A stretch of DNA of 64,000 nt from Takakia lepidozioides (lineage: Eukaryota; Streptophyta; Takakiopsida; Takakiales; Takakiaceae): contig CM060732.1 of the NCBI GenBank assembly GCA_030704615.1, positions 26,660,001-26,724,000 on the forward strand, given 5' to 3'. The translations under genes and the position numbers were made by a program. The notes under the pieces were generated by a model, which was given only the letters and a program-made list of their open reading frames with translations, ran no database searches and was not told the origin of the DNA. This document shows, one piece after another, positions 9,837-22,587 of the stretch (position 1 is its first letter; each line of letters opens with the position of its first letter).

Positions 9837-10140
9837 TTGGGCCGAACTGAAATCCTGCAACACGACATCATTACTGAAGGTAAGCCCATAAAGCAATATG
9901 TCTATCATGAGAGTGTTCGTGAAAGAGCGGTTATCCAAGAGGAAATAGCTCGCATATTTGACGTTGATGTTATCACCCCTTCCATTTCTCCCTGGGCTAG
10001 CCCTACTGTTTTGGGAGGCAAGAAAGATGGATCCACCCATTTTTGTGTTGATTTTCGCCGCTTGAATGCCATCACTAAGAACCTACAACCCACACCCGAC
10101 CTATTCCCTAAGGTTAACCCAAGTAAGGCTTGGACAAGGG
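9837..10140 (+). pseudogene. Ty3/gypsy reverse transcriptase N-terminal fragment
   Basis: The frame reads HDIITEGKPIKQYVYHESV, then ISPWASPTVLGGKKDGS and FCVDFRRLNAITK, the start of a gypsy RT domain. It stops before the DLRSGYHQ motif; downstream sequence belongs to a different element. It is a truncated fragment with no catalytic core and cannot act on its own. Confidence 0.8.
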
Positions 10141-10224
10141 CGCTACCTTTCTCCTGCCCTGATCCTCATGATGTCTGATGCCCCCTCGCTCTGTCATCAG
10201 AGTATGCCTTTCAAATCACCCCCG

Positions 10225-10600
10225 CCCAACTCCCATTATACCGACGGCTCCCTCAATGGCTCTAAAGCCGGAACCGCGTTTATCATGCTGCTACTAAGCA
10301 AGGCGTGGCCCTTAGACTCCCCGATCCAACCACCATACTACATACAGAGCTTATGGCCATTTTTGAACTGGCTTCATTCTCTCCCCCACACTATATTTTT
10401 ACAGATAGCCTTACCTCACTCGTTCTTATCCGAAACCACCTCTCTCGTCCATCCAACCACCTCCATCACCCGGATCGTAACCCATCACAGCCATTGTCAA
10501 CCTTGCTATCTCCGTGGACCACACCGTCCATGTTATCAAAGTTCATTCACACACCGGTATAAGCGGCAATGATGCGGCAGACCTCCTCACCTAGGCAGCG
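10225..10600 (+). pseudogene. LINE-type RNase H fragment
   Basis: HYTDGSLNGSKAG gives the first catalytic aspartate of an RNase H fold. In shifted frames follow LHTELMAIFELASF (glutamate), YIFTDSLTSLVLI (second aspartate) and VIKVHSHTGISGNDAAD (histidine and final aspartate). This is the C-terminal RNase H type found in plant non-LTR retrotransposons. At least two frameshifts are needed to join the pieces, so it is dead. It abuts the gypsy RT fragment, showing TE-into-TE scrambling. Confidence 0.7.
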
Positions 10601-10824
10601 TGTGCTTCCAAACCCCCAGTTGATCCCACGAACGATCCCATTCACATCGCACATGCCCACCCATTCTGGCTAACACACCCCGTGCCGGGGCCCCCTATTC
10701 AACTCGACCGATACGTAATCTGATTGATGTTTGGGAGCATAAGAGTATGGATGAGATCGTCTGGATAGATGAACACAATGCACATGTTAGTTTGTGGTGG
10801 TTGGAAAGTGGGCACTCTGTAAGT

Positions 10825-11618
10825 GAGGGCCGGTTTACACAAGGGCCCGGGCCCAATAAATCATGGGCCCAAGACTAGAGCTTTTGGGCCCACAGTCGGG
10901 TTGAATGAACTGATTAAGATATAATTCTCAAGGAATTGGGCCCTCCTCGTGTAGACCTATTAGGCCCAAGCCTAAGGCCCAACCTACACCAATATCAGGC
11001 ACTCTCCCCCTTCTTCCATTCTCTGACTTCTACGTTTCACGTTGTCTCCTATCAAATCGTGTATCCCTGAACTATGGAAGCAAGAAGGCATACTCTTCTT
11101 GTGGCCTTGGTCCTCTTCATGGCCTTCACGCGCGTGATTACAACCATTTGGCATTGCATCAACTTATAAACGAGCAATTTGCTGGATTGTTGATGATGAT
11201 TATCTTCATCACGGAAGGAGGAGGTCCAAGAGATAGAGAGGCCTAATGATTCTACGAGCAGAACCTGAGTGCTTGCCGCGACGAGATGGTTGTCGAGAGT
11301 CTCTAGTCTCTACCTGCGTACAATCCCATCTATGACCTGTTTCAACCCTACGGCTGCAATAGGCTTAGAAAAATATATCTTAATGGTAGGTTTCTTGGGC
11401 CCAAGGGCAAGAGTTGGGTCTCCATCCCCGGAGCATTCATTTTGTTGGGCTGGGCCCAAGAGTTTGGCGCCATAAATCATGCCATGTAGGTAGCTATGTC
11501 ATTTTCTTGGTCTTGTGCCTGGACCCTCGTGTAAACCGCTTGGGCCCGATTTGAGGCTCTTAACCAATAAGATCTCTTGCTTCTAGCTTGGTCTGGCCCC
11601 TTGTGTGAACCGGCCCTG
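10825..11618. mobile_element. Non-autonomous TIR element rich in GGGCCC
   Basis: The left end GAGGGCCGGTTTACACAAGGG (10825-10845) matches the reverse complement of the right end at 11597-11618 with few mismatches, giving terminal inverted repeats of about 21 bases around a 794-bp unit. The inside holds many GGGCCC / TGGGCCCAA palindromes near both ends. An internal stretch at about 11074-11168 reads like a captured coding fragment. Flanks show an approximate but not convincing target duplication (TGTAAGT / AGTAAAGT). The CAGGG-type end would suit the hAT superfamily; that assignment is tentative. Confidence 0.5.
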
Positions 11619-12443
11619 AGTAAAGTTTTTTGATCAGGTGGATGAATGCTAAATAAATACGGTTTGGGCTAATGTAATGCATATGGATGCTTGTCATGTC
11701 ATGTGGGGAAGGAATTGTGTAATTTGCTTGAAAATAGATCAAAACATGAGCATTGTAAAGTTTGTTTGGAAGTAGGACCAAAGTATAAGCGATGCACCTC
11801 ATTGAGTTGAAGGTAACTTAGCACCCAAATATGAGCAGTGTACATCTGTCGAATTACCCCTACCCACACCCCTTTCTGCCCCATCCCATTCGTCCAACCC
11901 TCCATCTCTTTTGGACCTTCCAAAGAATCTCTCGTAAATGAAACTGCTCTACATACATTAGCGCACCAATCTCCCTACTAGCCCCGCTTTCGGTCCTCAA
12001 CACCGTTAAGTAACGCGCAAGATAAACCGACGCTACACTGCTCCCTCTCCGCTCTCCCCCAAACCCTAATAACGGAGGTCTCATCAGAGTACATCTCCGC
12101 TACACAAGACCCACGGCTTCGATGGCTCCAACGATCAATCCGCGATACTCTGCTATCCCATCCAGAGTTCAAATCTCCAGAGCGTAACAAAAACAGAAGA
12201 CAGAGAGGGCCAACGTGCGCACCAAGGTGCTCCAGGGTTTTCTTCGTACAAGTCGTCCTCTCCGCTGCTGCCTTGTTGTTGCTCCGTTGTACCCTGGACT
12301 GGGCCGAGGAACGACGATATTGATCCTTGCTGCTGCTTGCACTCTAGGTGCTGCGGAAAATGCTCATGGATGCGTCTTGATCTGCAATTCTGCGATCGTA
12401 TCCCGGCAGCATTGTGCGGGAGGTGAAGGAGGGAAGTCCAGCC
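11619..12443 (+). other. Upstream region of the PDIL5-4-type gene
   Basis: No gene is visible. The last 400 bases become C-rich and contain a telo-box; the first exon's leader presumably begins here. No TATA box was singled out. Confidence 0.4.
12061..12069 (+). promoter_or_regulatory. Telo-box AAACCCTAA upstream of PDIL5-4-type gene
   Basis: A perfect plant telo-box lies 375 bases upstream of the start codon at 12444. In plants this motif is common near transcription starts of constitutively expressed genes. Related motifs lie upstream of two other genes in this window. Confidence 0.5.
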
Positions 12444-15400
12444 ATGTTCACCAGTAGCAAGCTGAAGTCTATTGACTTTTACAGGTGGCTGACTCCTCTC
12501 ATATCCTTCCCGGTTTTCCTTGGAAAATATATCGTCGGTCAATCCTTCTGCTCTTTTAACTTCTCAATTGTATGCACACACACAGGCACAAGCACAGAAG
12601 ATGGTTTTCTGGGAGTAAAATTGTGCAATTATGGAGATAGTTAAGTCAACTGGATCAGAGAATTGACGCAAGTATCAGACAGACTACAGGGGTAGCAAGA
12701 GGTGGTCCAGTTGCTGAATGCACATTCAACGGATGCCGTTGTTGTCAGCATTGTGAAGGATTATGTCATTGTCGCTCCTTAGATTACTCACCTTTCCCCG
12801 ATCTTGTAGCACGTTGTCGCCATTTTTATAGCTCGGCTGCCCCTCTTATGTATACATCTCTAAGGTAGCTGTTAAAATGAGGAGCCAGGCTTGGTTGACG
12901 TGTCAGTCACGCATAATCTATCAGGGTATCCGCAATCAAAGTGTTGATGATGCGCACACATCACATCCATCTGGCCCCTGTGATTTTATGTCTAAACCTC
13001 TTCCTCCCATGCATTCAGTAGAATGCCCCAGCACTGTAGACGACTTTCTGAATGGCGTTTCTTGGGCGATGGAAGGCCCCCTAGTTTTCTTACTTGCAAT
13101 TTAGATTAACTTCCATGCATTCAGTAGAATGCCCCAGCACTGTAGACGACTTTCTGAATGGCGGTTCTTGGGCGATGGAAGGCCCCCTAGTTTTCTTACT
13201 TGCAATTTAGATTAACTTTCTTGGAAGCAGTCTGAAACCAACATCTTTGAAGATTTTGAGGCTACTGTTGGGGAAGAGCGACATGGTGCTTTTTCAGTGT
13301 CTCTGCTGTGCACTTACTGTTCTAATGGTCCAGAAACCCATCATCTGTTCCACAGCCTATACTTCATAGCAGACAATTGTGAGCCAGAGTGATGAAATGT
13401 GAGGCAAGTGGCTGAAACAGCTGTTCAATTAGCTGTGCCTTGTTCAATCCTGGTTGAAACCATGCGTGACGAGGAATGGTCCCCTAAAAATTTTCCAGCT
13501 CTCACCTTTACCAATGTGGCACAGAGTTGATGAGGGGAATTGAATTGTCAGTGGACCATGTTTCAGTGAGGCTCAATTGTGCATTTTGTTACCAACATTG
13601 AGTAGCATGCAAAATGGGTGATTTTACACCCTTCGACAATAACTCTGCATACAACCTGAAGTTTCTACTTAGTGGTTTCATTACCACATGTAAGATGAAT
13701 CGTAACTCAGTGGGAACAGGTGTCAGAGTGGCTATCTTGTATTTTTCTGGCATATTGCAGACGTATGAGGTACAAACAAAATATGACAGTTGACGAGTAC
13801 AAGGGCAGAAAATGCATAATAGAAATTTTCTGGACATTTGGCTACTGATGACCTTCAAAAAGTTAGAGTTACTTCTCCATTGTTGTCTAGCTTTAAATAA
13901 GCCAAGTCTATCCTGGAGGACCATTTGCCCATCAGAAGGGTACTGAGCTGTAAAGATCTGTCGCATCCAACATGGTGGATGAGCATTGGGTTCCTCTCTC
14001 TGCATAAACGGGGCTCCCCAACAGACCGTATCTTTGACCTATTTACAGTCGACCTCTACGAATCTTGAATCGCCCTTGCCTTACTTGTACGCCTTGTAAG
14101 TCCTTGGAGTTGGACATCGCATTCAAGTGTGAGGGGGTTGGGATCAATGCAGGAAAATACCAAGGGATCTGACAGAGGCATCGCTTTCAGGAGCGGGCCT
14201 GTCAATTATTGCAGCACTATGGATGGTTTTTCTCTTTGGAATGGTATCTTTCTGTCTCTCTCTGTACCTTCCACCTCCCGGCTTACTAGTCTTTTCTCAA
14301 CTAGTTTGATTTGAATGCATGTCTAATCTTCAAATGAAACATATGAGCAGTTGCTTGGGAACCTTCATCTTCTTGCAGTAATGACGATAGGGGTTGGGTG
14401 ATGAAGGGCTGCAATTTGTGTGTTCTGTTGAGATCACCATGAGAACTTACGATGGGAACCTTTCGGATTGATAGAAAGTAGGAGGTCCTGCCTGTCCTGC
14501 CTGTCCTGTCTGTCCTGTCGCGGGTGTACACCCCGCGACACTCATATAGTCAGGGCTGATGAACTTATATGTTTTTCAAATCTTCCAGTGATAGTCGGTA
14601 TGTTGGAAGATCGTTGTGACACAACTAAACCACGTAGACTTCTAGCAGTCATAAATACATCAACCACAAACTTCGGGACAGGACCCTGGAGCTGATGACG
14701 AAGGGGAGACTGTCCAAGGAAGAAACTGGAGATGGTTCGAGCACACTAGAGTTATTGTGTCCATTTCATAGGAATTGGCAAGACGACTCAACATTCCAAA
14801 ATCAGAAAAGTCGGGTGATAAATTAATAGTATTAGTAGGGATATGGTGACTGATTATGACTGCATTCTTAGAGGCAGATTTGTGCTCCTCTGTGATGTTG
14901 ACTGCCCCGACCAAGGCATAGGGACATTTGCAGAGGGACATCCCTAATCTTCCTCTCACATGAAATTTGCAGGAGCTCAACAGTTATTTGAATGTTGCAA
15001 CAACGACTAGTGTGGTTGTTGACAGGAGTCGTGATGGGGAGTATCTGCGCATTGATTTCAACATAAGGTATGTAGATAGGTTATCCATCTCCATTTGTTT
15101 GTTTCACCAGGTGTCCTAGAAACAGCTGGCAGCATGTGGTCCACTGCCACTCCAGGAACCACTTTTTGGGACAATGCTTGAACTACTGAGCTCTGATTGG
15201 ATTATCTTGGCATGCAGCATAAATTCTCACGTAATGTGTTCTGCAATCATTATGGATCATGTCCATTGTGTTGAGACATGTGGTGTGTGTACATGGTCAT
15301 ACCTTCTGTGTGAAGCTCTCTGCGACTATGTTTTCTTTGTCCAGCATGTCATTAAGCAGTGGGGTCTCGAGCACAAGCAATATTCTATTGAATAATCAGA

Positions 15401-18400
15401 GAGAACTTGATGGACTCATAGATTGTGCAAGAGTGCTGACAACCAAGTGGCAGCCTTCTTTGCAGCATTGTTGCACGGTCTCAGCATGAGTAGTATATTT
15501 TCTTTCTTTGTTGGTGAAGCCTATGAGCCTACGGGGGGGTGCGTGTCTGAGTGCAGCTTTCCAGCATTGTCTTGCGAGTTCGCATCAGTCGATGTGAGCG
15601 ATGTTTTAGGCACAGTAAGTCTCTCCTGCACTGTTACTCACTGGCTTCTCTTTCATCTCCTCTTTATTATGTATCTCACTAGACCTTGTTTAATTCACAC
15701 AGAAACTGTAAGGAAGTGGTCATCACATTAAAAGATGCAGTTTGCTTACCTCCAAGTTAGAAACTATCCTCCTATTCTCCTATGGGCAGGCAGTGTTACC
15801 TTCTCTGGTCACTGGTAACTCAACGCAACAGTAGTGTCATCTAGGCAAATGAGAAGGTTCCTTTGGCACAGCTCATTGGACACCTTTAGTATAATGCAGC
15901 CAGGGTGATTACTATCTGACTGCTTGTTTATTCCATCATGGAAATTTAACTAAGGCCACTTCATAACTTATGGCCTTTGTGTTCAAACTATGTGCAGCAT
16001 AGATTTAACCTTACAAAAACGGTACGCAAGTTTCCGATTGACCCAAATCTCAAACGGGCAGGACCCGAATTTCACCCAGGGCCCGTTCCAAACCTCAAGA
16101 GCCGTGGAGATGACTTCCATGATAAGGAGTTGGAACTTTTCGAGCATATTGGGGAGGGTGCTGCGGAAATCAACGGAAAGAACTTTGATCTATACGCACA
16201 TGAGTATGGCCTCTACATTCCTGAGGGCTGTTGTCGGTGTTATATTTGACTTAGTATCTCTCTCACTCTTCCTTGAATGTACACGCTTATCTTCATATGC
16301 CTTGTTTTTGGCTTGCAGATGTGAAGGCTGGGGAATGTCATATGGTCTTATTGTAGAAGCAGTTCCTATTTCTTAAGGATATTGTCTTTGAGAAAGTTGT
16401 AGGTGAAGAACAAGTGAGATGGAGGGAGAGGGAGGTGTTTTCCCCCAAATTTTCTCCAATCTAGATTGCTTCTGTAGTTCCCTGACAGATCCTCTATTCT
16501 AAGTCTATGGCGCTGATTGTGTACTAATTCTGCAGGTTTCCTGTTTTGGTGGTGAACTTTTATGCCCCCTGGTGCCCTTGGAGTAACCGCCTGGTGGGTC
16601 TCTGTACAGCAGTCATATGTACTATTGCTGACAACTACTGAAGGTTGTTAGAAATGTCGAAGTGTCCGAATTTGAAGTAATGGTGCTTTTTGCTAGTTTC
16701 CCTGATGATCAGAATCATTATACTATGTCTAGCTGTTCAGCACTGCAGAATGTGAGATGTCTGTGGTGTGGCTGACTATGACATTTGCAACACTCCCTTC
16801 TATTAGGAAGTTTTGTTGAATAACAAGTTAACTAGGCCTGGTCAGTTAGCAGAATCATCACTGCAAATGAGAGTGCCCATCTGTCCATTGAGGAATCCTG
16901 ACAGTGTGAAGATATACTCCCTCTTAGATATTTTACAGTGTCTTAAAAGTAGAGGAGAGGTCAACACGGACTCACTACAAACACTCCATTGAATGGCTGC
17001 AGAAACCTGCTTGGGAAATAGCAGCAAAAATCATGGCAGATAGGTGAGATCTTTTACACTACTTGTGAGCCCTTGTCCAGATCCACAAGAGATATTTATG
17101 TGTAGGGGTAGTGTGTGAATTCCAGCTGAAGGTCAGATCTGGTCTGTTGTGGAAGGTTGTGGTTTTGAAACTTATGGGTTTGCATTGCTCAGTGCAACTT
17201 TTCAGAAATGGTGGTGGTATTGTACAGATACAATCCAGAGACAGATGGAAGGATATTACTAGCTAAGGTTGACTGCACTCAAAACCAGGACCTCTGCCGA
17301 GGGTAAGTCATCCTCCCTGCTTGGCACTTGCTGGTGTGCAATTTCTCTCCCTCTCACATCAGACACTCACACACATGCTGCTTCTCCCCAAGTTCACGAG
17401 CTAAAGAAGGGTGGCAACTTGCAACTTCCACACTGCGTATAGGATGCTTTGTGAGGTGATTGTCTGTTCATGAAACATTTTGATCAAATACCACTCATTT
17501 ATCGATAAATTGCGGTTTAAAGGCCAAGAGCTGAAGATAATTAAAAGTGGACCAAATTGGAATAGTTCTGAAGGGCTTGGATGAAAGATGCCAACACCTA
17601 GGAGGTACTCTCTGTTCGATCAACAAACGGTCTTGTTAATGTGTCAGCAATCTTACTGGTGCTGCAGACACCACGTTCAAGGTTATCCATCTATTCGGAT
17701 CTTCCGCAAGGGTCATGATGTGAGGTACACAGATTCCCTTTTATATCTCTCCCCATCCTTGCGAGCTGTGGTTTTGTTCCGTACTTGAGTGAACACTATT
17801 TCTCTTGAGAGTGGACTGCAGATTGTTTTGTTGGGAGGAGGTTCTTTTAATCACACCCCTTTATATTTGTGAGGGGTCCTGGCATGCAGCATAATGATAT
17901 GAATATGCCATGTACAATTTTTGTTTAGGTGCAGGTTGATGAGTCATGTTTCCAATAGATTTCTTCTGTTCAATCAGGTTATATATCTCAGCGATTCAGA
18001 AGTGTATACACTAGGTTGCTCCATGTTGATTGGGGTTTTTAATTGAGGAATGAATTGAGATTTGGAAGTGAATGGTAGCAGTGCTAAACATACAGGATAT
18101 TTGTCATATCTCCATCAAATTCTCTTTAGTTGAGTTTATCTGTAGCTCATGAGGTGTGGAGGCATATGATGACTTCCATAAGATAGGGTATATAGGGAAA
18201 AATCTTCGATGCCTGCGTACTGGATGCTCGTATGTGCAAAGGTCACGGGCCAGGTCTTACTGCCACCAGGTGGAGACCACATGTTTTCAATGTGCTTTTT
18301 GGCCTGACATCATACATTCATGGATCAGAGTCATCTGTTCTAGAGAATCCTGTGGACTGATATCTGAAATTCTGCAACACACACACCAACATCCATTCAA

Positions 18401-21268
18401 ATGAAATATGTTATCCAATTCTGTCGTAGCACACATTGGCTCGCAGAATGAGCCTCTCTTGCATATCACTCTGGAAAAACACAGCGCCGTTTCTCTGACA
18501 TTTCTGTTCCCATGTTTGTCCTCAACCTGCCATCTATCTGTGTGCAATTTTTAAATGGCGGCATCGGGATACGTACATCAGGGGGTAAGATCTTCCCAAT
18601 CTATTTGGGCCTTGGTGTGTCAGATGTCGTGGCCTCTTCTGGCTGCTTGTCCAGTTTTCATGCCTGCTGTACATAATTGTTTTTCATTTGTAGCTCGTAA
18701 GAAGGTTTGGTTTACTTCATGTCTAGACTATTGAAGACTTTATGAAAAATTGATTGATCAGTGGATAGCTGTTCAGAGAGGAGCATGGACATCATGATCA
18801 TGAGTCTTACTATGGGGAGCGTGATGGCAAATCTTTGGTTGCGGTATGCTTGGCATTTCAATTGTCTCTGAAGTTCTTGGCTCTTTTTCAATACCTTCTT
18901 TCCTCCAGATATTGGGCACCATAATCCAACCCCGCTTCTCTCAAACCTATCTTTGTTTTTTAACCATCCTTTTTATCTCTTCTTTTGTTGTTACAGTTTA
19001 TGGAGACCCTTGTTCCTCCAGCTGTGGTGGAGGGGAGAATAGCCCTGGAGGACAAGTCTGACAAATCCAATGAAGCCAATTCAACCATCAAGCGACCTGC
19101 ACCTGGTGCTGGAGGGTGCAGGATTGAAGGGTTTGTGAGGGTGAAGAAGGTATGATGTGTGCCCTGTGAAGGAATCTCCCAAATCGTGCCCAAGGCCAAG
19201 TCGTAGGATGACAGCTGTATGATGAGGTCGGTTGAACAAGATTTGAACCTAACTTTTTGCATGAATGGGTTGGCAGGTCCCAGGGGAATTGATGGTGTCA
19301 GCTAATTCGGGAGCACACTCATTTGATGCCTCTAGGATGAACATGACCCACCATGTGACCCTATTCACTTTTGGGCGCAAACTCTCATGGCGGATGTTCA
19401 AAGAAGTGAACCGCCTCTTTCCTCAGTTAGACTCGGATGAAGATCGTCTGACTGGAGAAGTTTTCACTTCAGAGCACGAAAATATCACTGTGGGTGTTTG
19501 CTCACTTCATGTGGAACACTTATATAGCAAGTCACACCTTGGCTTCTTCTGTGATGTTTGAGCTTTTTGTTGGACCCTGTTGTGGTGACCTTGTTAGGTC
19601 GAGGCCCCCAAGCTGGTGATCAGGATCCCTCATATTTCTTAGTTACCAGAAAGAACAGCATTAAGTGAGAAAAACACAGAAACCTGTATTGCAGCCTTGC
19701 AAAACTTTGATCCTTACTACCTACACAGGATAACCTTACCCTGTCTGTGAACCTTACAGTTGCAAGGTTCTTTCCCACCAAGCAAGCAGTGCCTGGTGGG
19801 AAAGAACCTCAAGGTGAAGTCCCCGTATATTGCTAAAACAGTTTAACTAAAGCAGTTTAACGAATGTTGTCAATGCATAGGATAACTAAAGTGATGTTTG
19901 CATGACTGCTGAGCTTTGGTGGGACTCCAGCATGACCACTACTTGCAAGTTGTGAAGACGGAGGTGATATCTTTGCGGAGAAATAAGGATCTCAAGGTCC
20001 TAGAGCAGTATGACTACACTGCGCACAGCAACCAAATTCAGTCAGCAAATGTGCCTGTAATCAAGTTTCACTATGAGCTCTCTCCGATGCAGGTTTGTCT
20101 AAACACCTTTTCACTCAGACATCAGTCATCATGTTGGTACGACTAAGCAGAAGGTTGGAGCTATTTGGTTACTATTATGACACCTTCTGTCACAACATGC
20201 AGGTGTTAGTGAAGGAGAACCCAAGATCATTTTCTCATTTTCTCACAAATGTGTGTGCCATCATTGGTGGTGTTTTTACGGTACATCCCTTCACCTTCCA
20301 AATGTCCGCCACTGACTTGAGATGTCAAAAGCTATATGCACATGTGGGTGAAAAAGGTGTTGGGAAGGGGTGTGCACTTGAAAGAGAGAGAGATTGTACT
20401 CATAAGACGTTGTTTGCCGTAGCCTTGTGGCCATTGACCCCGCGCCCAGTTTGAGCGGGAAGAGAGAGAGAGAGAGAGAGAGAAGAAAGAAAGAAAGAGA
20501 ACTTTCTGATGTCATTAGGAGACCAGGAGGGTCGATGGGACAAGACAGGAAATAAAATCAATAACCACTTGCAAAGACATGAATTGTTACATGAAGTCGA
20601 AGTGCCTTAAGCAAGTAGGCTGGGAGGTACTTGGGATCTCAAAAAGAGGGCCTCTGCCAGAGATTGGGCGCTAGAGAGAGAAAGTACTCAAAAGACGTGC
20701 CGTAGCCTTGTGGCCCGTACCCAGTGTGGGTGGAACATGAGGGACCAGAGACTACCTTTGTGAGTGGCTCACTCCAGTGGGACTTACCTTTATAAACAAT
20801 TATTTGGGCCTTCCTGATTTCCTCTAGAAGCCATTCAGACATGCATCCATCTGCTCTCTGACGGTGTTTGCCGTAGCCTAGAGAGAGAATGTACTCACGA
20901 GATGTTATTTGCGGTGGCCTTGTTGCCCTTACCCTAGACATCGTGCCCAGTTTGGGCAGAACAAGAGGCTTAGAGAATGTACTCGTAAGACGCTGTTTGC
21001 CATAGCCTTGTGGCCATTGACCCCGCGCCCAGTTTGAGCGGAACACAAAGGGACAGAAACTACCTTTGTCAGGGGTTGATGCCAGTAGTATGACTTACAG
21101 AGGCTTAGAGAGAGAGACACAGAGAGGCAGACAGAGCTTTTGATCTTTTAGTGCTTGCTAATAAGGTATGCTGGCACAACTATGTTGCAGGTTGCTGGAA
21201 TTATGGATTCCATGTTTCACAATGCCCTCCGCATGGTGAAGAAAGTGGAACTTGGCAAACAGTATTGA
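12444..21268 (+). CDS. PDIL5-4: PDIL5-4-type protein disulfide isomerase (ERGIC-fused), 15 exons
   Basis: Exons: 12444-12484, 14153-14243, 14973-15067, 15557-15614, 15998-16203, 16536-16593, 17003-17043, 17228-17302, 17668-17724, 18777-18843, 18997-19149, 19277-19489, 19931-20092, 20203-20280, 21191-21268. They join in phase to 490 residues, close to the plant family length. The start MFTSSKLKSIDFYR leads to a first membrane span (GAGLSIIAALWMVFLFGM). An ERGIC-N-like luminal part (FPALSCEFASVDVSDVLGT, RKFPIDPNL) precedes a thioredoxin domain with active site APWCPWSNRL (CxxS, second cysteine lost as in plant relatives) and GYPSIRIFRKG. A COPII-coat/ERV-type C-terminal region ends with a second span (NVCAIIGGVFTVAGI). 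It is expected in the early secretory pathway (ER-Golgi), aiding disulfide chemistry or cargo handling. Family assignment is strong; the exact redox role is inferred. Confidence 0.95.
13007..13218. repeat. 106-bp tandem duplication in intron 1 of PDIL5-4-type gene
   Basis: Positions 13007-13112 are repeated directly at 13113-13218 with essentially one base difference (GGCGTTTCTT versus GGCGGTTCTT). The near identity points to a recent duplication. Confidence 0.9.
19765..19809. repeat. Perfect 16-bp hairpin in intron 12
   Basis: AGGTTCTTTCCCACCA (19765-19780) pairs perfectly with TGGTGGGAAAGAACCT (19794-19809) across a 13-base loop. It could be the remnant of a tiny foldback element or an RNA hairpin in the intron. 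Confidence 0.75.
20400..21098 (+). repeat. Diverged ~100-bp repeat family in intron 14
   Basis: Four related blocks start near 20400, 20690, 20893 and 20985. They share AAGACG(C/T)TGTTTGCC, TAGCCTTGTGGCC and CCCAGTTTGAGCGG. The second and fourth also share a tail with GAGACTACCTTTGT and an AGTRTGACTTA-like end. The blocks are separated by AG-rich simple sequence. Confidence 0.75.
20459..20500 (+). repeat. GA / GAAA microsatellite in intron 14
   Basis: An AG run of about 22 bases is followed by AAGA tetranucleotide repeats, within intron 14 of the PDIL5-4-type gene. Confidence 0.9.
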
Positions 21269-22587
21269 CAATCTATAATAATAGTACCCTCAACATCATC
21301 AGTACTCGTATGTACACCTCCTTCTATTAGTAGTTTCTTTTGTCACCCGTGAATAGTCAAACTCATCTGTCATTGTTGCATTCAATCATGGTGATTGGTC
21401 TTAGCGGACACCTCACTGTTTGCCTCCCCCATTTCCAACAGGCTACATTTTTTAGCCAGTTTGTCAGGCCTGCGGCTACTCTCCTCCAAACAGAGCTCTT
21501 ACTTCAGAGTGATCTGTGAGCGTTCTCTTTGTTACATGAATACGTGAGCTCTTACCTCCTTTGTGCAATTCAGTGCTATGGCTTCAAGTCACTGGTAGTG
21601 GACATTACATCATTTGTGAGGTTATGTTTGTAAGATATGTAGAAACACCTTTCGTGCTGTCATGTTGTGGAGTGGTTACCCTGCTGTTTTTCATTTGAAA
21701 TGCCCACATGGGAAAGTGCCTCATACCTGACTCACGAAGCAACATCTTGCAAAGTTTTGTAGATGCGTGACTTACTGAGGCTGCTGGGTTCGACATGATT
21801 TTGTCTGGAAGTGCACCCAACAGTTGGAGCCAGAACTAAGAGTACATTCATAAATTATTTAAGGTATGCAGGAGTAGATGCAACTGTACTCTTTTGGTGC
21901 ACCATCTTTACAGTCTGTCCTGGCTAAAGGTTAGCAATAGGGGAGTACACTAGACATAGGATGGTAGTTTAATGTCCGCTTGGGAGAATTACTGGTGCGG
22001 AGGGGAGGGGAAGACGGCTCTGGTGGGTCAAATCCCCACCAATGTCCTGCAGTGGCGGCCCCGCAGGTGGAGTATGGCAAGCATGCTGCTGGTGGCGGTG
22101 ACATTGAAAGAGAGACTGGGAAAGTATAACATTTCGACCCAACTATATAAGACTCCTTAAATAGCCTCATCCAAAAGAGGTATCTTGGTACAATGGATTG
22201 TGTTTATATGTATACGCTTTTGAAGATATTTTTTCAAAAATAGTTTCTTATTCTTTTGAGATTTGTTTTTAAAAAATAAAGGAAAGGGGACAGCTAACAG
22301 AGGCCACCGAGATTAAACCCCTTGCTAAGAATGAGATTTGTTTTTCAAAATATTGGATCGGCTATAGTTGGTCGACTAAGTGTGTAGTCAAAGCCTCATA
22401 AATATGTAGGATTCAAAATACACATGACTAAAAAATGGAGGACACTAGGAATAAGGTAAGAACTAAATGCACTGGTGCAATTTGCAGGATTCCAGCAGCC
22501 CGGGCTCCTCCAAAGGGGGGGAGAGGAGGGCTGTCAAATCCTCCCCAGCCCCTCTTACCTCAATTTCACTATTAAATACTTAAGAAT
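21269..22587. other. 3' flank of PDIL5-4-type gene; no gene seen
   Basis: No gene was recognised. At 22020-22040 a short stem (GGTGGG...CCCACC, loop TCAAATC) resembles a tRNA T-arm and may be the relic of a tRNA-derived repeat, but no complete cloverleaf could be drawn. Confidence 0.4.

Noticed and set aside
12153..12542. 129-residue minus-strand frame over the PDIL5-4-type first exon
   Set aside because: It overlaps a well supported exon on the other strand and has no recognisable domain.
22020..22040. tRNA gene suggested by a T-arm-like stem
   Set aside because: No acceptor, D or anticodon arm could be matched around it.
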